This document shows positions 50,206 to 60,539 of a stretch of DNA of 64,000 nt, one piece after another (the first letter of the stretch is position 1; each line of letters begins with the position of its first letter). The stretch is taken from NCBI RefSeq assembly GCF_048771995.1, contig NC_133028.1, forward strand, positions 73,701,001 to 73,765,000. The letters run 5' to 3'. Made by a program: the position numbers and the translations under genes. Source of the DNA: Taeniopygia guttata. Taxonomy: Eukaryota; Chordata; Aves; Passeriformes; Estrildidae. The notes below the pieces were generated by a model that was not told where the DNA came from, did not search any database, and saw nothing but the letters and a program-made list of their open reading frames with translations.

Positions 50206-50978
50206 ATGAGCAGGTCATTGTTTGTATTTGCAGGCAGAGCTGAAATGGTGACTGTGTTACAGCAGTGTTCTTTGCCTTTATTTTTAGGAGGTCCAGGCAG
50301 ATAGCAGCAGTCAAGGCCAAGTGTCCAAGGTGAGCAGTGGACAGAAGCAGTTGGTTTTACTCGGCTTTCAGTTTTGGTGCGCCTGTAAGCATCCATCCTC
50401 ATTTTTGTGCTTTAGGGAATCGGCTCGGAGTACGCATACCTCTGTCAACAACTGGCTGATGGACCAGGTCTCATGCACTTGTGATCTCGCTGGAAGTATT
50501 ACAGGACCCTGTGACGGAGCCTTCCGATTTTGCATTTCAAGGTCTCATCTGGGTAGTCCGGAGGAATGGCCGAGGAATTGCAGTGAGTCGGGGAGGTAGG
50601 GAGGGGGAGTGAGAGTCCACTTGAGTTTCAGCAATGTCATGTCGCCTTGTCTCCATTTAACCTAGGTGTACCCTGCAATGATGGCATCAGAATCCAAGCA
50701 GACCTGAAGCGTGCAGGTCAAGAACCAGGGCATTCTGAGGAGAATGGTGAGTAGCAGAGCTATCATGTTTTGTCCGATGTGCTGTTAAGACTGTGCACTT
50801 ATGTTTGGTTTTCTTCCTGTTGGCAGACCAAGAGGTGACAGCTGGAACTTACCAGACCGGCAGACGGCATCCTTCTGCAGCCAACAGGGATTTGCATCCC
50901 CAGAATGCATGCAAGATAAGTCGAGGGTTACGACCCACAGAGGGGATGGAAGCGGGGTGGTGGGTTGGGACTTTCTAG
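50206..50978 (+). CDS. Array-2 unit 2: candidate five-exon gene, 149 codons (N type)
   Basis: Exons 50206-50213, 50288-50329, 50416-50582, 50666-50746 and 50827-50978 give 450 nt with matching phases and stop TAG. Here the frame is also open upstream through the rest of exon A (from 50150, entering in phase 1, DADSSNQWQRAP onward), so the protein could be longer if an upstream exon is joined. Exon D carries TSVNNW. The last exon reads QEVTAGTYQTGRRHPSAANR and aligns loosely with the distal terminal exon (57215), which suggests each unit is a duplicate of the whole 3' half of a gene. Function unknown; expression not shown. Confidence 0.4.
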
Positions 50979-51482
50979 AAGGGGTTTTTGTGTCTGTTTT
51001 AGAGATGGGGATGTCCAAGAAGCGTCTCCTATAGTCCACCTAAAGGGAAAGTGTTTCTTTTGATCTCAGTGCTGAGGTGCACAGGGCAGAGCAGTTCCGG
51101 TGTGTGTCCTGTCACTTGTGTCTGGTGCACTCTTGGTTGTTTGGGTCTCTTGGTCTTTGCAGACCTTCTTCTTGTGCAAACCTCTCTCTCCCTCTCCTGT
51201 CCTGTCGTTTGTCACGTCCTGTCCTGCATCACGGGTGCCTGCACGTATTTCTCCCGGAGCTGCTCTGCCCTGCTGCATAGCCTGTAATAGCCCAATTCCT
51301 GGGGACTTGAAATTTGTAATGCAGGGTGTAGTTGCGCTCTAGATTGTTTTAGGAGCTTGACATAACATGTTTGGTGCTGTTAAGTTGTCCTGCAGCCATG
51401 TGACACTAATCCTAACTTCCTTTCAGATGCAGACAGTTCAAATCAGTGGCAGAGGGCCCCAACCCTGGGGGCGGTTGTTGCC

Positions 51483-52255
51483 ATGAGCAGGTCATTGTTT
51501 GTATTTGCAGGCAGAGCTGAAATGGTGACTGTGTTACAGCAGTGTTCTTTGCCTTTATTTTTAGGAGGTCCAGGCAGATAGCAGCAGTCAAGGCCAAGTG
51601 TCCAAGGTGAGCAGTGGACAGAAGCAGTTGGTTTTACTCGGCTTTCAGTTTTGGTGCGCCTGTAAGCATCCATCCTCATTTTTGTGCTTTAGGGAATCGG
51701 CTCGGAGTACGCATACCTCTGTCACCAACTGGCTGATGGACCAGGTTTCATGCACTTGTGATCTCGCTGGAAGTATTACAGGACCCTGTGACGGAGCCTT
51801 CCGATTTTGCATTTCAAGGTCTCATCTGGGTAGTCCGGAGGAATGGCCGAGGAATTGCAGTGAGTCGGGGAGGTAGGGAGGGGGAGTGAGAGTCCACTTG
51901 AGTTTCAGCAATGTCATGTCGCCTTGTCTCCATTTAACCTAGGTGTACCCTGCAATGATGGCATCAGAATCCAAGCAGACCTGAAGCGTGCAGGTCAAGA
52001 ACCAGGGCATTCTGAGGAGAATGGTGAGTAGCAGAGCTATCATGTTTTGTCCGATGTGCTGTTAAGACTGTGCACTTATGTTTGGTTTTCTTCCTGTTGG
52101 CAGACCAAGAGGTGACAGCTGGAACTTACCAGACCGGCAGACGGCATCCTTCTGCAGCCAACAGGGATTTGCATCCCCAGAATGCATGCAAGATAAGTCG
52201 AGGGTTACGACCCACAGAGGGGATGGAAGCGGGGTGGTGGGTTGGGACTTTCTAG
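51483..52255 (+). CDS. Array-2 unit 3: candidate five-exon gene, 149 codons (T type)
   Basis: Same exon plan shifted by 1277 bp (51483-51490, 51565-51606, 51693-51859, 51943-52023, 52104-52255). It differs from unit 2 in exon D, where TSVTNW replaces TSVNNW, together with a silent GTC-to-GTT change in the next valine codon. The exon order, borders and stop are the same. The near-identity means recent homogenisation, so openness here is not independent evidence of selection. Confidence 0.4.
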
Positions 52256-52759
52256 AAGGGGTTTTTGTGTCTGTTTTAGAGATGGGGATGTCCAAGAAGC
52301 GTCTCCTATAGTCCACCTAAAGGGAAAGTGTTTCTTTTGATCTCAGTGCTGAGGTGCACAGGGCAGAGCAGTTCCGGTGTGTGTCCTGTCACTTGTGTCT
52401 GGTGCACTCTTGGTTGTTTGGGTCTCTTGGTCTTTGCAGACCTTCTTCTTGTGCAAACCTCTCTCTCCCTCTCCTGTCCTGTCGTTTGTCACGTCCTGTC
52501 CTGCATCACGGGTGCCTGCACGTATTTCTCCCGGAGCTGCTCTGCCCTGCTGCATAGCCTGTAATAGCCCAATTCCTGGGGACTTGAAATTTGTAATGCA
52601 GGGTGTAGTTGCGCTCTAGATTGTTTTAGGAGCTTGACATAACATGTTTGGTGCTGTTAAGTTGTCCTGCAGCCATGTGACACTAATCCTAACTTCCTTT
52701 CAGATGCAGACAGTTCAAATCAGTGGCAGAGGGCCCCAACCCTGGGGGCGGTTGTTGCC

Positions 52760-53532
52760 ATGAGCAGGTCATTGTTTGTATTTGCAGGCAGAGCTGAAAT
52801 GGTGACTGTGTTACAGCAGTGTTCTTTGCCTTTATTTTTAGGAGGTCCAGGCAGATAGCAGCAGTCAAGGCCAAGTGTCCAAGGTGAGCAGTGGACAGAA
52901 GCAGTTGGTTTTACTCGGCTTTCAGTTTTGGTGCGCCTGTAAGCATCCATCCTCATTTTTGTGCTTTAGGGAATCGGCTCGGAGTACGCATACCTCTGTC
53001 AACAACTGGCTGATGGACCAGGTCTCATGCACTTGTGATCTCGCTGGAAGTATTACAGGACCCTGTGACGGAGCCTTCCGATTTTGCATTTCAAGGTCTC
53101 ATCTGGGTAGTCCGGAGGAATGGCCGAGGAATTGCAGTGAGTCGGGGAGGTAGGGAGGGGGAGTGAGAGTCCACTTGAGTTTCAGCAATGTCATGTCGCC
53201 TTGTCTCCATTTAACCTAGGTGTACCCTGCAATGATGGCATCAGAATCCAAGCAGACCTGAAGCGTGCAGGTCAAGAACCAGGGCATTCTGAGGAGAATG
53301 GTGAGTAGCAGAGCTATCATGTTTTGTCCGATGTGCTGTTAAGACTGTGCACTTATGTTTGGTTTTCTTCCTGTTGGCAGACCAAGAGGTGACAGCTGGA
53401 ACTTACCAGACCGGCAGACGGCATCCTTCTGCAGCCAACAGGGATTTGCATCCCCAGAATGCATGCAAGATAAGTCGAGGGTTACGACCCACAGAGGGGA
53501 TGGAAGCGGGGTGGTGGGTTGGGACTTTCTAG
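52760..53532 (+). CDS. Array-2 unit 4: candidate five-exon gene, 149 codons (N type)
   Basis: Exons 52760-52767, 52842-52883, 52970-53136, 53220-53300 and 53381-53532, matching phases, stop TAG. Exon D is the N type, as in units 2 and 6. No lesion was seen in any proposed exon or GT-AG border. Confidence 0.4.
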
Positions 53533-54036
53533 AAGGGGTTTTTGTGTCTGTTTTAGAGATGGGGATGTCCAAGAAGCGTCTCCTATAGTCCACCTAAAGG
53601 GAAAGTGTTTCTTTTGATCTCAGTGCTGAGGTGCACAGGGCAGAGCAGTTCCGGTGTGTGTCCTGTCACTTGTGTCTGGTGCACTCTTGGTTGTTTGGGT
53701 CTCTTGGTCTTTGCAGACCTTCTTCTTGTGCAAACCTCTCTCTCCCTCTCCTGTCCTGTCGTTTGTCACGTCCTGTCCTGCATCACGGGTGCCTGCACGT
53801 ATTTCTCCCGGAGCTGCTCTGCCCTGCTGCATAGCCTGTAATAGCCCAATTCCTGGGGACTTGAAATTTGTAATGCAGGGTGTAGTTGCGCTCTAGATTG
53901 TTTTAGGAGCTTGACATAACATGTTTGGTGCTGTTAAGTTGTCCTGCAGCCATGTGACACTAATCCTAACTTCCTTTCAGATGCAGACAGTTCAAATCAG
54001 TGGCAGAGGGCCCCAACCCTGGGGGCGGTTGTTGCC

Positions 54037-54809
54037 ATGAGCAGGTCATTGTTTGTATTTGCAGGCAGAGCTGAAATGGTGACTGTGTTACAGCAGTGTT
54101 CTTTGCCTTTATTTTTAGGAGGTCCAGGCAGATAGCAGCAGTCAAGGCCAAGTGTCCAAGGTGAGCAGTGGACAGAAGCAGTTGGTTTTACTCGGCTTTC
54201 AGTTTTGGTGCGCCTGTAAGCATCCATCCTCATTTTTGTGCTTTAGGGAATCGGCTCGGAGTACGCATACCTCTGTCACCAACTGGCTGATGGACCAGGT
54301 TTCATGCACTTGTGATCTCGCTGGAAGTATTACAGGACCCTGTGACGGAGCCTTCCGATTTTGCATTTCAAGGTCTCATCTGGGTAGTCCGGAGGAATGG
54401 CCGAGGAATTGCAGTGAGTCGGGGAGGTAGGGAGGGGGAGTGAGAGTCCACTTGAGTTTCAGCAATGTCATGTCGCCTTGTCTCCATTTAACCTAGGTGT
54501 ACCCTGCAATGATGGCATCAGAATCCAAGCAGACCTGAAGCGTGCAGGTCAAGAACCAGGGCATTCTGAGGAGAATGGTGAGTAGCAGAGCTATCATGTT
54601 TTGTCCGATGTGCTGTTAAGACTGTGCACTTATGTTTGGTTTTCTTCCTGTTGGCAGACCAAGAGGTGACAGCTGGAACTTACCAGACCGGCAGACGGCA
54701 TCCTTCTGCAGCCAACAGGGATTTGCATCCCCAGAATGCATGCAAGATAAGTCGAGGGTTACGACCCACAGAGGGGATGGAAGCGGGGTGGTGGGTTGGG
54801 ACTTTCTAG
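54037..54809 (+). CDS. Array-2 unit 5: candidate five-exon gene, 149 codons (T type)
   Basis: Exons 54037-54044, 54119-54160, 54247-54413, 54497-54577 and 54658-54809, matching phases, stop TAG. Exon D is the T type, as in units 1 and 3, so units alternate strictly along the array. Confidence 0.4.
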
Positions 54810-55313
54810 AAGGGGTTTTTGTGTCTGTTTTAGAGATGGGGATGTCCAAGAAGCGTCTCCTATAGTCCACCTAAAGGGAAAGTGTTTCTTTTGATCTCAG
54901 TGCTGAGGTGCACAGGGCAGAGCAGTTCCGGTGTGTGTCCTGTCACTTGTGTCTGGTGCACTCTTGGTTGTTTGGGTCTCTTGGTCTTTGCAGACCTTCT
55001 TCTTGTGCAAACCTCTCTCTCCCTCTCCTGTCCTGTCGTTTGTCACGTCCTGTCCTGCATCACGGGTGCCTGCACGTATTTCTCCCGGAGCTGCTCTGCC
55101 CTGCTGCATAGCCTGTAATAGCCCAATTCCTGGGGACTTGAAATTTGTAATGCAGGGTGTAGTTGCGCTCTAGATTGTTTTAGGAGCTTGACATAACATG
55201 TTTGGTGCTGTTAAGTTGTCCTGCAGCCATGTGACACTAATCCTAACTTCCTTTCAGATGCAGACAGTTCAAATCAGTGGCAGAGGGCCCCAACCCTGGG
55301 GGCGGTTGTTGCC

Positions 55314-56086
55314 ATGAGCAGGTCATTGTTTGTATTTGCAGGCAGAGCTGAAATGGTGACTGTGTTACAGCAGTGTTCTTTGCCTTTATTTTTAGGAGGT
55401 CCAGGCAGATAGCAGCAGTCAAGGCCAAGTGTCCAAGGTGAGCAGTGGACAGAAGCAGTTGGTTTTACTCGGCTTTCAGTTTTGGTGCGCCTGTAAGCAT
55501 CCATCCTCATTTTTGTGCTTTAGGGAATCGGCTCGGAGTACGCATACCTCTGTCAACAACTGGCTGATGGACCAGGTCTCATGCACTTGTGATCTCGCTG
55601 GAAGTATTACAGGACCCTGTGACGGAGCCTTCCGATTTTGCATTTCAAGGTCTCATCTGGGTAGTCCCGAGGAATGGCCGAGGAATTGCAGTGAGTCGGG
55701 GAGGTAGGGAGGGGGAGTGAGAGTCCACTTGAGTTTCAGCAATGTCATGTCGCCTTGTCTCCATTTAACCTAGGTGTACCCTGCAATGATGGCATCAGAA
55801 TCCAAGCAGACCTGAAGCGTGCAGGTCAAGAACCAGGGCATTCTGAGGAGAATGGTGAGTAGCAGAACTATCATGTTTTGTCCGATGTGCTGTTAAGACT
55901 GTGCACTTATGTTTGGTTTTCTTCCTGTTGGCAGACCAAGAGGTGACAGCTGGAACTTACCAGACCGGCAGACGGCATCCTTCTGCAGCCAACAGGGATT
56001 TGCATCCCCAGAATGCATGCAAGATAAGTCGAGGGTTACGACCCACAGAGGGGATGGAAGCGGGGTGGTGGGTTGGGACTTTCTAG
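55314..56086 (+). CDS. Array-2 unit 6: candidate five-exon gene, 149 codons (N type)
   Basis: Exons 55314-55321, 55396-55437, 55524-55690, 55774-55854 and 55935-56086, matching phases, stop TAG. Exon D is N type, but the SPEE codons use CCC GAG as in unit 1 rather than CCG GAG as in units 2-5 (silent). One intronic change (gcagaactatc) is private. The sequence after the stop diverges from about 56385, where the terminal block begins. Confidence 0.4.
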
Positions 56087-56551
56087 AAGGGGTTTTTGTG
56101 TCTGTTTTAGAGATGGGGATGTCCAAGAAGCGTCTCCTATAGTCCACCTAAAGGGAAAGTGTTTCTTTTGATCTCAGTGCTGAGGTGCACAGGGCAGAGC
56201 AGTTCCGGTGTGTGTCCTGTCACTTGTGTCTGGTGCACTCTTGGTTGTTTGGGTCTCTTGGTCTTTGCAGACCTTCTTCTTGTGCAAACCTCTCTCTCCC
56301 TCTCCTGTCCTGTCGTTTGTCACGTCCTGTCCTGCATCACGGGTGCCTGCACGTATTTCTCCCAGAGCTGCTCTGCCCTGCTTCACAGCCTGCTGTAATT
56401 GCACCAGTCCTAGAGATTTGCAGTTTTGCGTAGGGCATGTAGTTGCATTCAAGATAGTATTCCTTAATTTACACTAGATGTTTTGACTTGTTAAGTTATT
56501 AACAGGTTATTAACAAACAGCTGTTTGAATATTCTCCCAACTCTCTTTCAG

Positions 56552-57336
56552 ATGCAGATGGATTAACTCTGTGGCAGTGTGCCCTGCTGTGGTCAGGGGG
56601 TTTCCTGAGAAGGTCAGTCATTGTTTGTGTTGGTAGGGGAAGCCTACCTGGTGACTGTGTTACAGCGCTTGTCTTTGTCTTTAATTTTAGGAATTCCAGG
56701 CAGCTAGGAGCAGTCAAGGCCCAGTGTGCCAGGTGAGCAGTGAACAGAAGCTGTTGTTCTGGCTCTTGTCTCAATTTCTGCTGCAATTCTAAGCATCCAC
56801 TCTTGGTTACTTTGTTTTATTGTAGGCACTCATCTTGCAAGATGGCTCTGGTCCAGATATCCGAGGCCAGGTGGGTGTAATTGTCAGGTCCGCGTGGGTG
56901 TACTTTTTGGTTCAGGGGGATGGTGTTTTCACAGTATCTCAGTGTGGGTTTTTTTGCTTTGTTTTTTTGCAGGTGCTGTCACTGCCCTAGGTGTGTGAAG
57001 GAACAGAGGCGAGCGGGTGAGTTGGCATTTAGGCACGGTGACTCATAGGTGTCCATTACGCAGCAGCATGTTAAGCGTGTACTTTTTCATTTTGCAGGTA
57101 TCCTCCAGGCAGCCTGCGGAGTCAAGATTTCAGGTGAGCCGGAGCAGCGGTGTGTAAGAGTTCCGGGGATTCCTCTTTTGGTGGGCACTAGTTCAATTTT
57201 CTGTTTTATCTTAGGTACTGTGAAGAGGCACGTAGCTGAAGTTTGGAAACGGCAGCACCAAAGCGGACGTAGAGACCGTGTCGCCGCCCGCATCCGACTG
57301 ACATCGGATTCCATCCGGTCGTCTTGCAAAAGCTAA
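56552..57336 (+). CDS. Distal terminal exon block: six in-phase exons ending in a stop
   Basis: Exons 56552-56612, 56691-56732, 56826-56870, 56973-57016, 57098-57133 and 57215-57336 (TAA at 57334-57336). Every junction is GT-AG and every split codon matches (entering phase 1, then 2, 2, 2, 1, 1). Translation features: NSRQLGAVKAQCAR, homologous to the unit exon; CCHCPRCVKEQRRAG, a dense cysteine/histidine cluster that could bind zinc; and a final Arg/Lys-rich segment (KRQHQSGRRDRVAARIRL) that suggests nucleic-acid or nuclear binding. The first in-frame ATG inside the block is at 56842, which would give 76 residues; otherwise the block is the 3' end of a longer protein continuing from array exons. 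Not recognised. The proximal copy (36009-36.7k) is frameshifted, so this copy looks like the functional or younger one. Confidence 0.5.
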
Positions 57337-58160
57337 GTGCTGGGGCCAGTAGGTGGGAGAAGGGGCAAAACTTTTACTATCACAGGAGACAATTTGGTGT
57401 TAGCTTAGAGGAGAGGCCCATAGTGGGACGGGTCCCTCGGAAGCAAAGGGAGAGGGTTTTTCCTCAGCCTCACCAGGGTCTTTGCCAGGCAGGGCAGTTC
57501 CGATCGGTCTCCGCGTTCTCGCGAGGCTCGCGTCGGCAGCCTTCTTCGACTCTCGACGTCATCGTGGATCTTTTCACTCGCGGAGCCCGCCTTCACGTCC
57601 GGAACTGGCGCCACGGTCACCCCATAGTCATCGCTTCCTTCTCTAGGCCTACTGATCTTCTTAGGCTTCCTCTTAAGTGCTTTGGCACTAACATCTTGAG
57701 AGGAGTTACATTTCATCATCATGTGCTAGTGCTGTAGGGCTTTCTTTCCTTTGGCATCATCAGCCCATGGCTCATCTCGGGCTAGGAATCTCGGGTCCAT
57801 AAGGTGAAACTGCCAGGCAGTTTGCACTTCTGTCTGTTTCTCGTCGTCCGCGTCATAGGTCTTTGCCGCATTGCCGCGCTTTAGCGGCCTCATTCTGCGC
57901 CGTATCGGCCATAGTTTTCTCACGTACCTTCCCGGATATCGCTTATTCCGGCATCTTTACATATTTACTTTCTGGGACGAGAAGATATACACAAGATGTT
58001 CTCATCCATCGTCCTTGTCACATTTGGTAGCCATTCTCTGGGACTTCTATATGGAATGTATTAGATCCTCATCATGTGACCACAGTAGTTCTGTAGCTTC
58101 TGCTTTTTCAAAGGATATAGGGCTCAAAAATTAATATTCTTGAGATTTATGTCAAGTCCT
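57337..58160 (+). promoter_or_regulatory. CpG-rich distal tail, paralogous to 36.8-37.6 kb
   Basis: Many CpG sites (for example gttctcgcgaggctcgcg near 57527 and cttcgactctcgacgtcatc near 57544) that are TpG/CpA in the proximal copy. A ggccat...ctcacgtac arrangement near 57907-57930 resembles the YY1/E-box unit of the 40.8-kb island. It may be an unmethylated regulatory region or 3'-UTR. A minus-strand frame overlaps (57405-57722). Confidence 0.45.
57405..57722 (-). other. Conserved antisense reading frame of unknown status (distal)
   Basis: A 105-codon frame aligned without gaps to the proximal minus-strand frame (SAKALKRKPKK shared). A second frame at 57726-57923 carries the upstream homologous part (TAWQFHLMDPRFLA), separated by a stop (CAC TAG). 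The frame is therefore broken here while the proximal copy reads through that point. Probably a remnant. Confidence 0.3.
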
Positions 58161-58735
58161 CAGTTATATCGTATCTCTGTCGGCTTATTTTGTATGTGCT
58201 TATGTTGCGCCTGCCTATGTCGGCTTATATTGTATGTGCTTATGTTGCGCCTCCCTCTGTCGGCTTATATTGTATGTGCTTATGTTGCGCCTGCCTATGT
58301 TGGCTTGTATTGTATGTGCTTATGTTGCGCCTGCCTATGTCGGCTTATATTGTATGTGATTATGTTGCGCCTGCCTATGTCGGTTTGTATTGTATGTGCT
58401 TATGTTGCGCCTGCCTATGTCATCTTATATTGTATGTGCTTATGTTGCGCCTGCCTATGTCGGCTTATATTGTATGTGCTTATGTTGCGCCTGCCTATGT
58501 CATCTTATATTGTATGTGATTATGTTGCGCCTGCCTATGCCATCTTGTATTGTATGTGCTTATGTTGCGCCTGCCTATGTCGGCTTATATTGTATGTGCT
58601 TATGTTGCGCCTGCCTATGTCGGCTTATATTGTATGTGCTTATGTTGTATGTACCTCTATTGGCTTATGTTGTGAGTACTCATATTGTATGTACCTACAT
58701 TGGCTTATGTTGTGCGCGCCTCTGTTGTGCAATTA
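58161..58735 (+). repeat. 40-bp minisatellite, about 14 copies
   Basis: Unit tatgttgcgcctgcctatgt plus cggcttatattgtatgtgct. Eleven copies at 58201-58640 are regular, with cggc/catc and gtgct/gtgat variants; the flanking copies are diverged. Because 40 is not a multiple of 3, all three frames read as the same cysteine-rich repeat, an artefact and not a gene. Confidence 0.9.
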
Positions 58736-58907
58736 CGATCGGAGCTGCCCTGCTTGGGCACACAGTCAGGCTTAGGTAGAGTAGTTGTAAAACTTTGCAG
58801 TTCATCTGTCTTCTGTGGGGTTTTGGGTACAATACTGATGGGCCCAGAGTGGGTATAGCTCCTGGCTGTCAGATAGTCAGTCATTGACCGCCTCCATTGT
58901 CTTGCAG

Positions 58908-59008
58908 GTTCCTGGGTCCCTACAGAATTTCCTGGAATCTACCAATTGACATCGAGGAGCCGCGGTCATAAGATGCGTCGAAGCATATCTTTCGGCGTAG
59001 TGTTTCAC
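58908..59008 (+). ncRNA. Candidate non-coding exon with strong splice sites
   Basis: Acceptor ccattgtcttgcag at its left and donor cac|gtaagt at its right; 101 nt; homologous to 38072-38172, where the donor is lost. It would lie downstream of the stop at 57336, so it may belong to a non-coding or alternative 3' transcript. Confidence 0.4.
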
Positions 59009-59102
59009 GTAAGTGTCAGTAGAAGAGAGTGTGATTGTCTGTGTCTGTCTGTGAGAGTTTGCGTGAGCTTGCATCTGCAGGCGTGTCTGTGTGTCTGTGT
59101 GT

Positions 59103-60115
59103 GTTGAGTGGTTCTAACCTTGTGTGTATGGCCTTTGCCTTTCAGGTGTTTCAACTCATTTTTAAATTTAGAATAAAAAATCCCCAGCCGGGGGGTTTTT
59201 TTTTTTTTCCCCCCGGCTGGGTTTTTTTTTCCTCGGTCCCGGCCGGTCAGCGAGGCGACGTTCATCGCCAAAGTTAGGGCGCGGACCGTCCCGGGACCGG
59301 GGTTTTCGTCAGGCAGGATGATTTTTTTGGTAGTCTCCCGGGAACCACGTTCCCGAGGAGCGTCGCGAGTGCGTGTTGTCGGCCAGGTCTTAGCCGAGCG
59401 GTTGAGATGAGAGCGGGGGTGGGTTTGTGTGTAAGCTGAAGGAGGGCTGTGTGTGTGTGTGTGTGTGTTGAGTGGTTCTAACCTTGTGTGTATGGCCTTT
59501 GCCTTTCAGGTTTTTCAACTCATTTTTAAACTTAGAATAAAAAATCCCCAGCCGGGGGTTTTTTTTTTTTTCCCCCCGGCTGGGTTTTTTTTTCCTCGGT
59601 CCCGGCCGGTCAGCGAGGCGACGTTCATCGCCAAAGTTAGGGTGCGGACCGTCCCGGGACCGGGGTTTTTGTCAGGCAGGAGGATTTTTTTGGGAGTCTC
59701 CCGGGAACCACGTTCCCGAGGAGCGTCGCGAGTGCGTGTCGTCTGCCAGGTCTTAGCCGAGCGGTTTAGATGAGAGTGGGGGTGGGTTTGTGTGTAAGCT
59801 GAAGGAGGGCTGTGTGTGTGTTTGTGTGTTGAGTGGTTCTAACCTTGTGTGTATGGCCTTTGCCTTTCAGGTTTTTCAACTCATTTTTAAACTTAGAATA
59901 AAAAATCCCCAGCCGGGGGGTTTTTTTTTTTTCCCCCCGGCTGGGTTTTTTTTTCCTCGGTCCCGGCCGGTCAGCGAGGCGACGTTCATCGCCAAAGTTA
60001 GGGTGCGGACCGTCCCGGGACCGGGGTTTTTGTCAGGCAGGAGGATTTTTCGGGAGTCTCCCGGGAACCACGTTCCCGAGGAGGGACGATGACTCGGGTA
60101 TCACAAAGCAGTTCC
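59103..60115 (+). repeat. Tandem triplication of the hairpin module (364, 361 and ~288 bp)
   Basis: Starts of gttgagtggttctaacc at 59103, 59467 and 59828. Each copy holds an acceptor-like tttgcctttcag, AATAAA, a C/G hairpin around a T12-13 loop, a GC-rich CpG segment, and the CGGGAAC-CAC-GTTCCCG inverted repeat. The proximal locus has one decayed copy (38283-38560). Confidence 0.85.
59183..59221 (+). other. Perfect 13-bp stem with a T13 loop (three copies)
   Basis: CCCAGCCGGGGGG, then T13, then CCCCCCGGCTGGG, followed by another T run. Repeated at about 59547-59583 (one G fewer) and 59907-59945 (T12). Placed a few bases after an AATAAA, it would form a very stable RNA hairpin. The role is unknown. 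Confidence 0.7.
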
Positions 60116-60449
60116 TGTGAGTGTGAAGGTGAGTTTGTGTGTAACCTGAAGGGGGCGTGCAAGTTGCATGAGCGTTGCGAGCAGTTTTCGTTCCGGGTGC
60201 GTGTAACAGTAAAAGCGTAACGGACTTTTCCGCAGCAGAGACACGGTTATATTGCGTCATTATGTATTTGGCTTGTAGTACATTGTATTGTTCTGTGTTT
60301 GAAGTTGTTCATGTCTTTTGATGTATTCTGCTGTATGTAAATTAGACTTGTACTTGTGTGCTTAGTTATGATGTATTGTTAGTTGTATTTGTGTCTGTAC
60401 TAACATTTGTATACATTGTTTCCCTGTAATTGAAATTAAAAATTAAATT

Positions 60450-60455
60450 AATAAA
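60450..60455 (+). terminator. Candidate polyadenylation signal of the distal transcript
   Basis: AATAAA aligned with 38859-38864, followed by the same gatgaatca..cctaataatgatac sequence in both copies, so the site is conserved between paralogues. Confidence 0.4.
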
Positions 60456-60539
60456 GATGAATCAGCCCTAATAATGATACCCCTTACCCCTCCGCCCTGC
60501 CCTCCATTTGTCTCCTGTCTTTATTTGGTGTGGTTGTGT

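Larger units (their letters stand above)
48874..56551 (+). repeat. Array 2: six tandem 1277-bp units with open exon sets
   Basis: Exon A starts at 48874, 50150, 51427, 52704, 53981 and 55258; units 2 to 6 are exactly 1277 bp apart and nearly identical. Variants in exon D alternate: accaac with caggtttcatg in units 1, 3 and 5; acaac with caggtctcatg in units 2, 4 and 6. This makes a two-unit (2554-bp) higher-order repeat. Units lack the XhoI site and the 17-bp variant of array 1. Unit 6 diverges from about 56385 into the terminal block. Confidence 0.9.

Noticed and set aside
50876..50910. Splice donor at aag|ataagt in exon 6 of the units
   Set aside because: AT replaces GT in all copies and the downstream frame reaches a stop in the same exon, so treating it as the terminal exon is simpler.
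57049..57336. 95-codon single-exon gene starting at 57049
   Set aside because: The 5' part is intron between well-formed GT/AG borders; the spliced model explains the conserved parts better.
58140..58779. Cysteine-rich frames of up to 211 codons
   Set aside because: They are the 40-bp minisatellite read in three frames; the pattern is identical in each frame and has no paralogous conservation.
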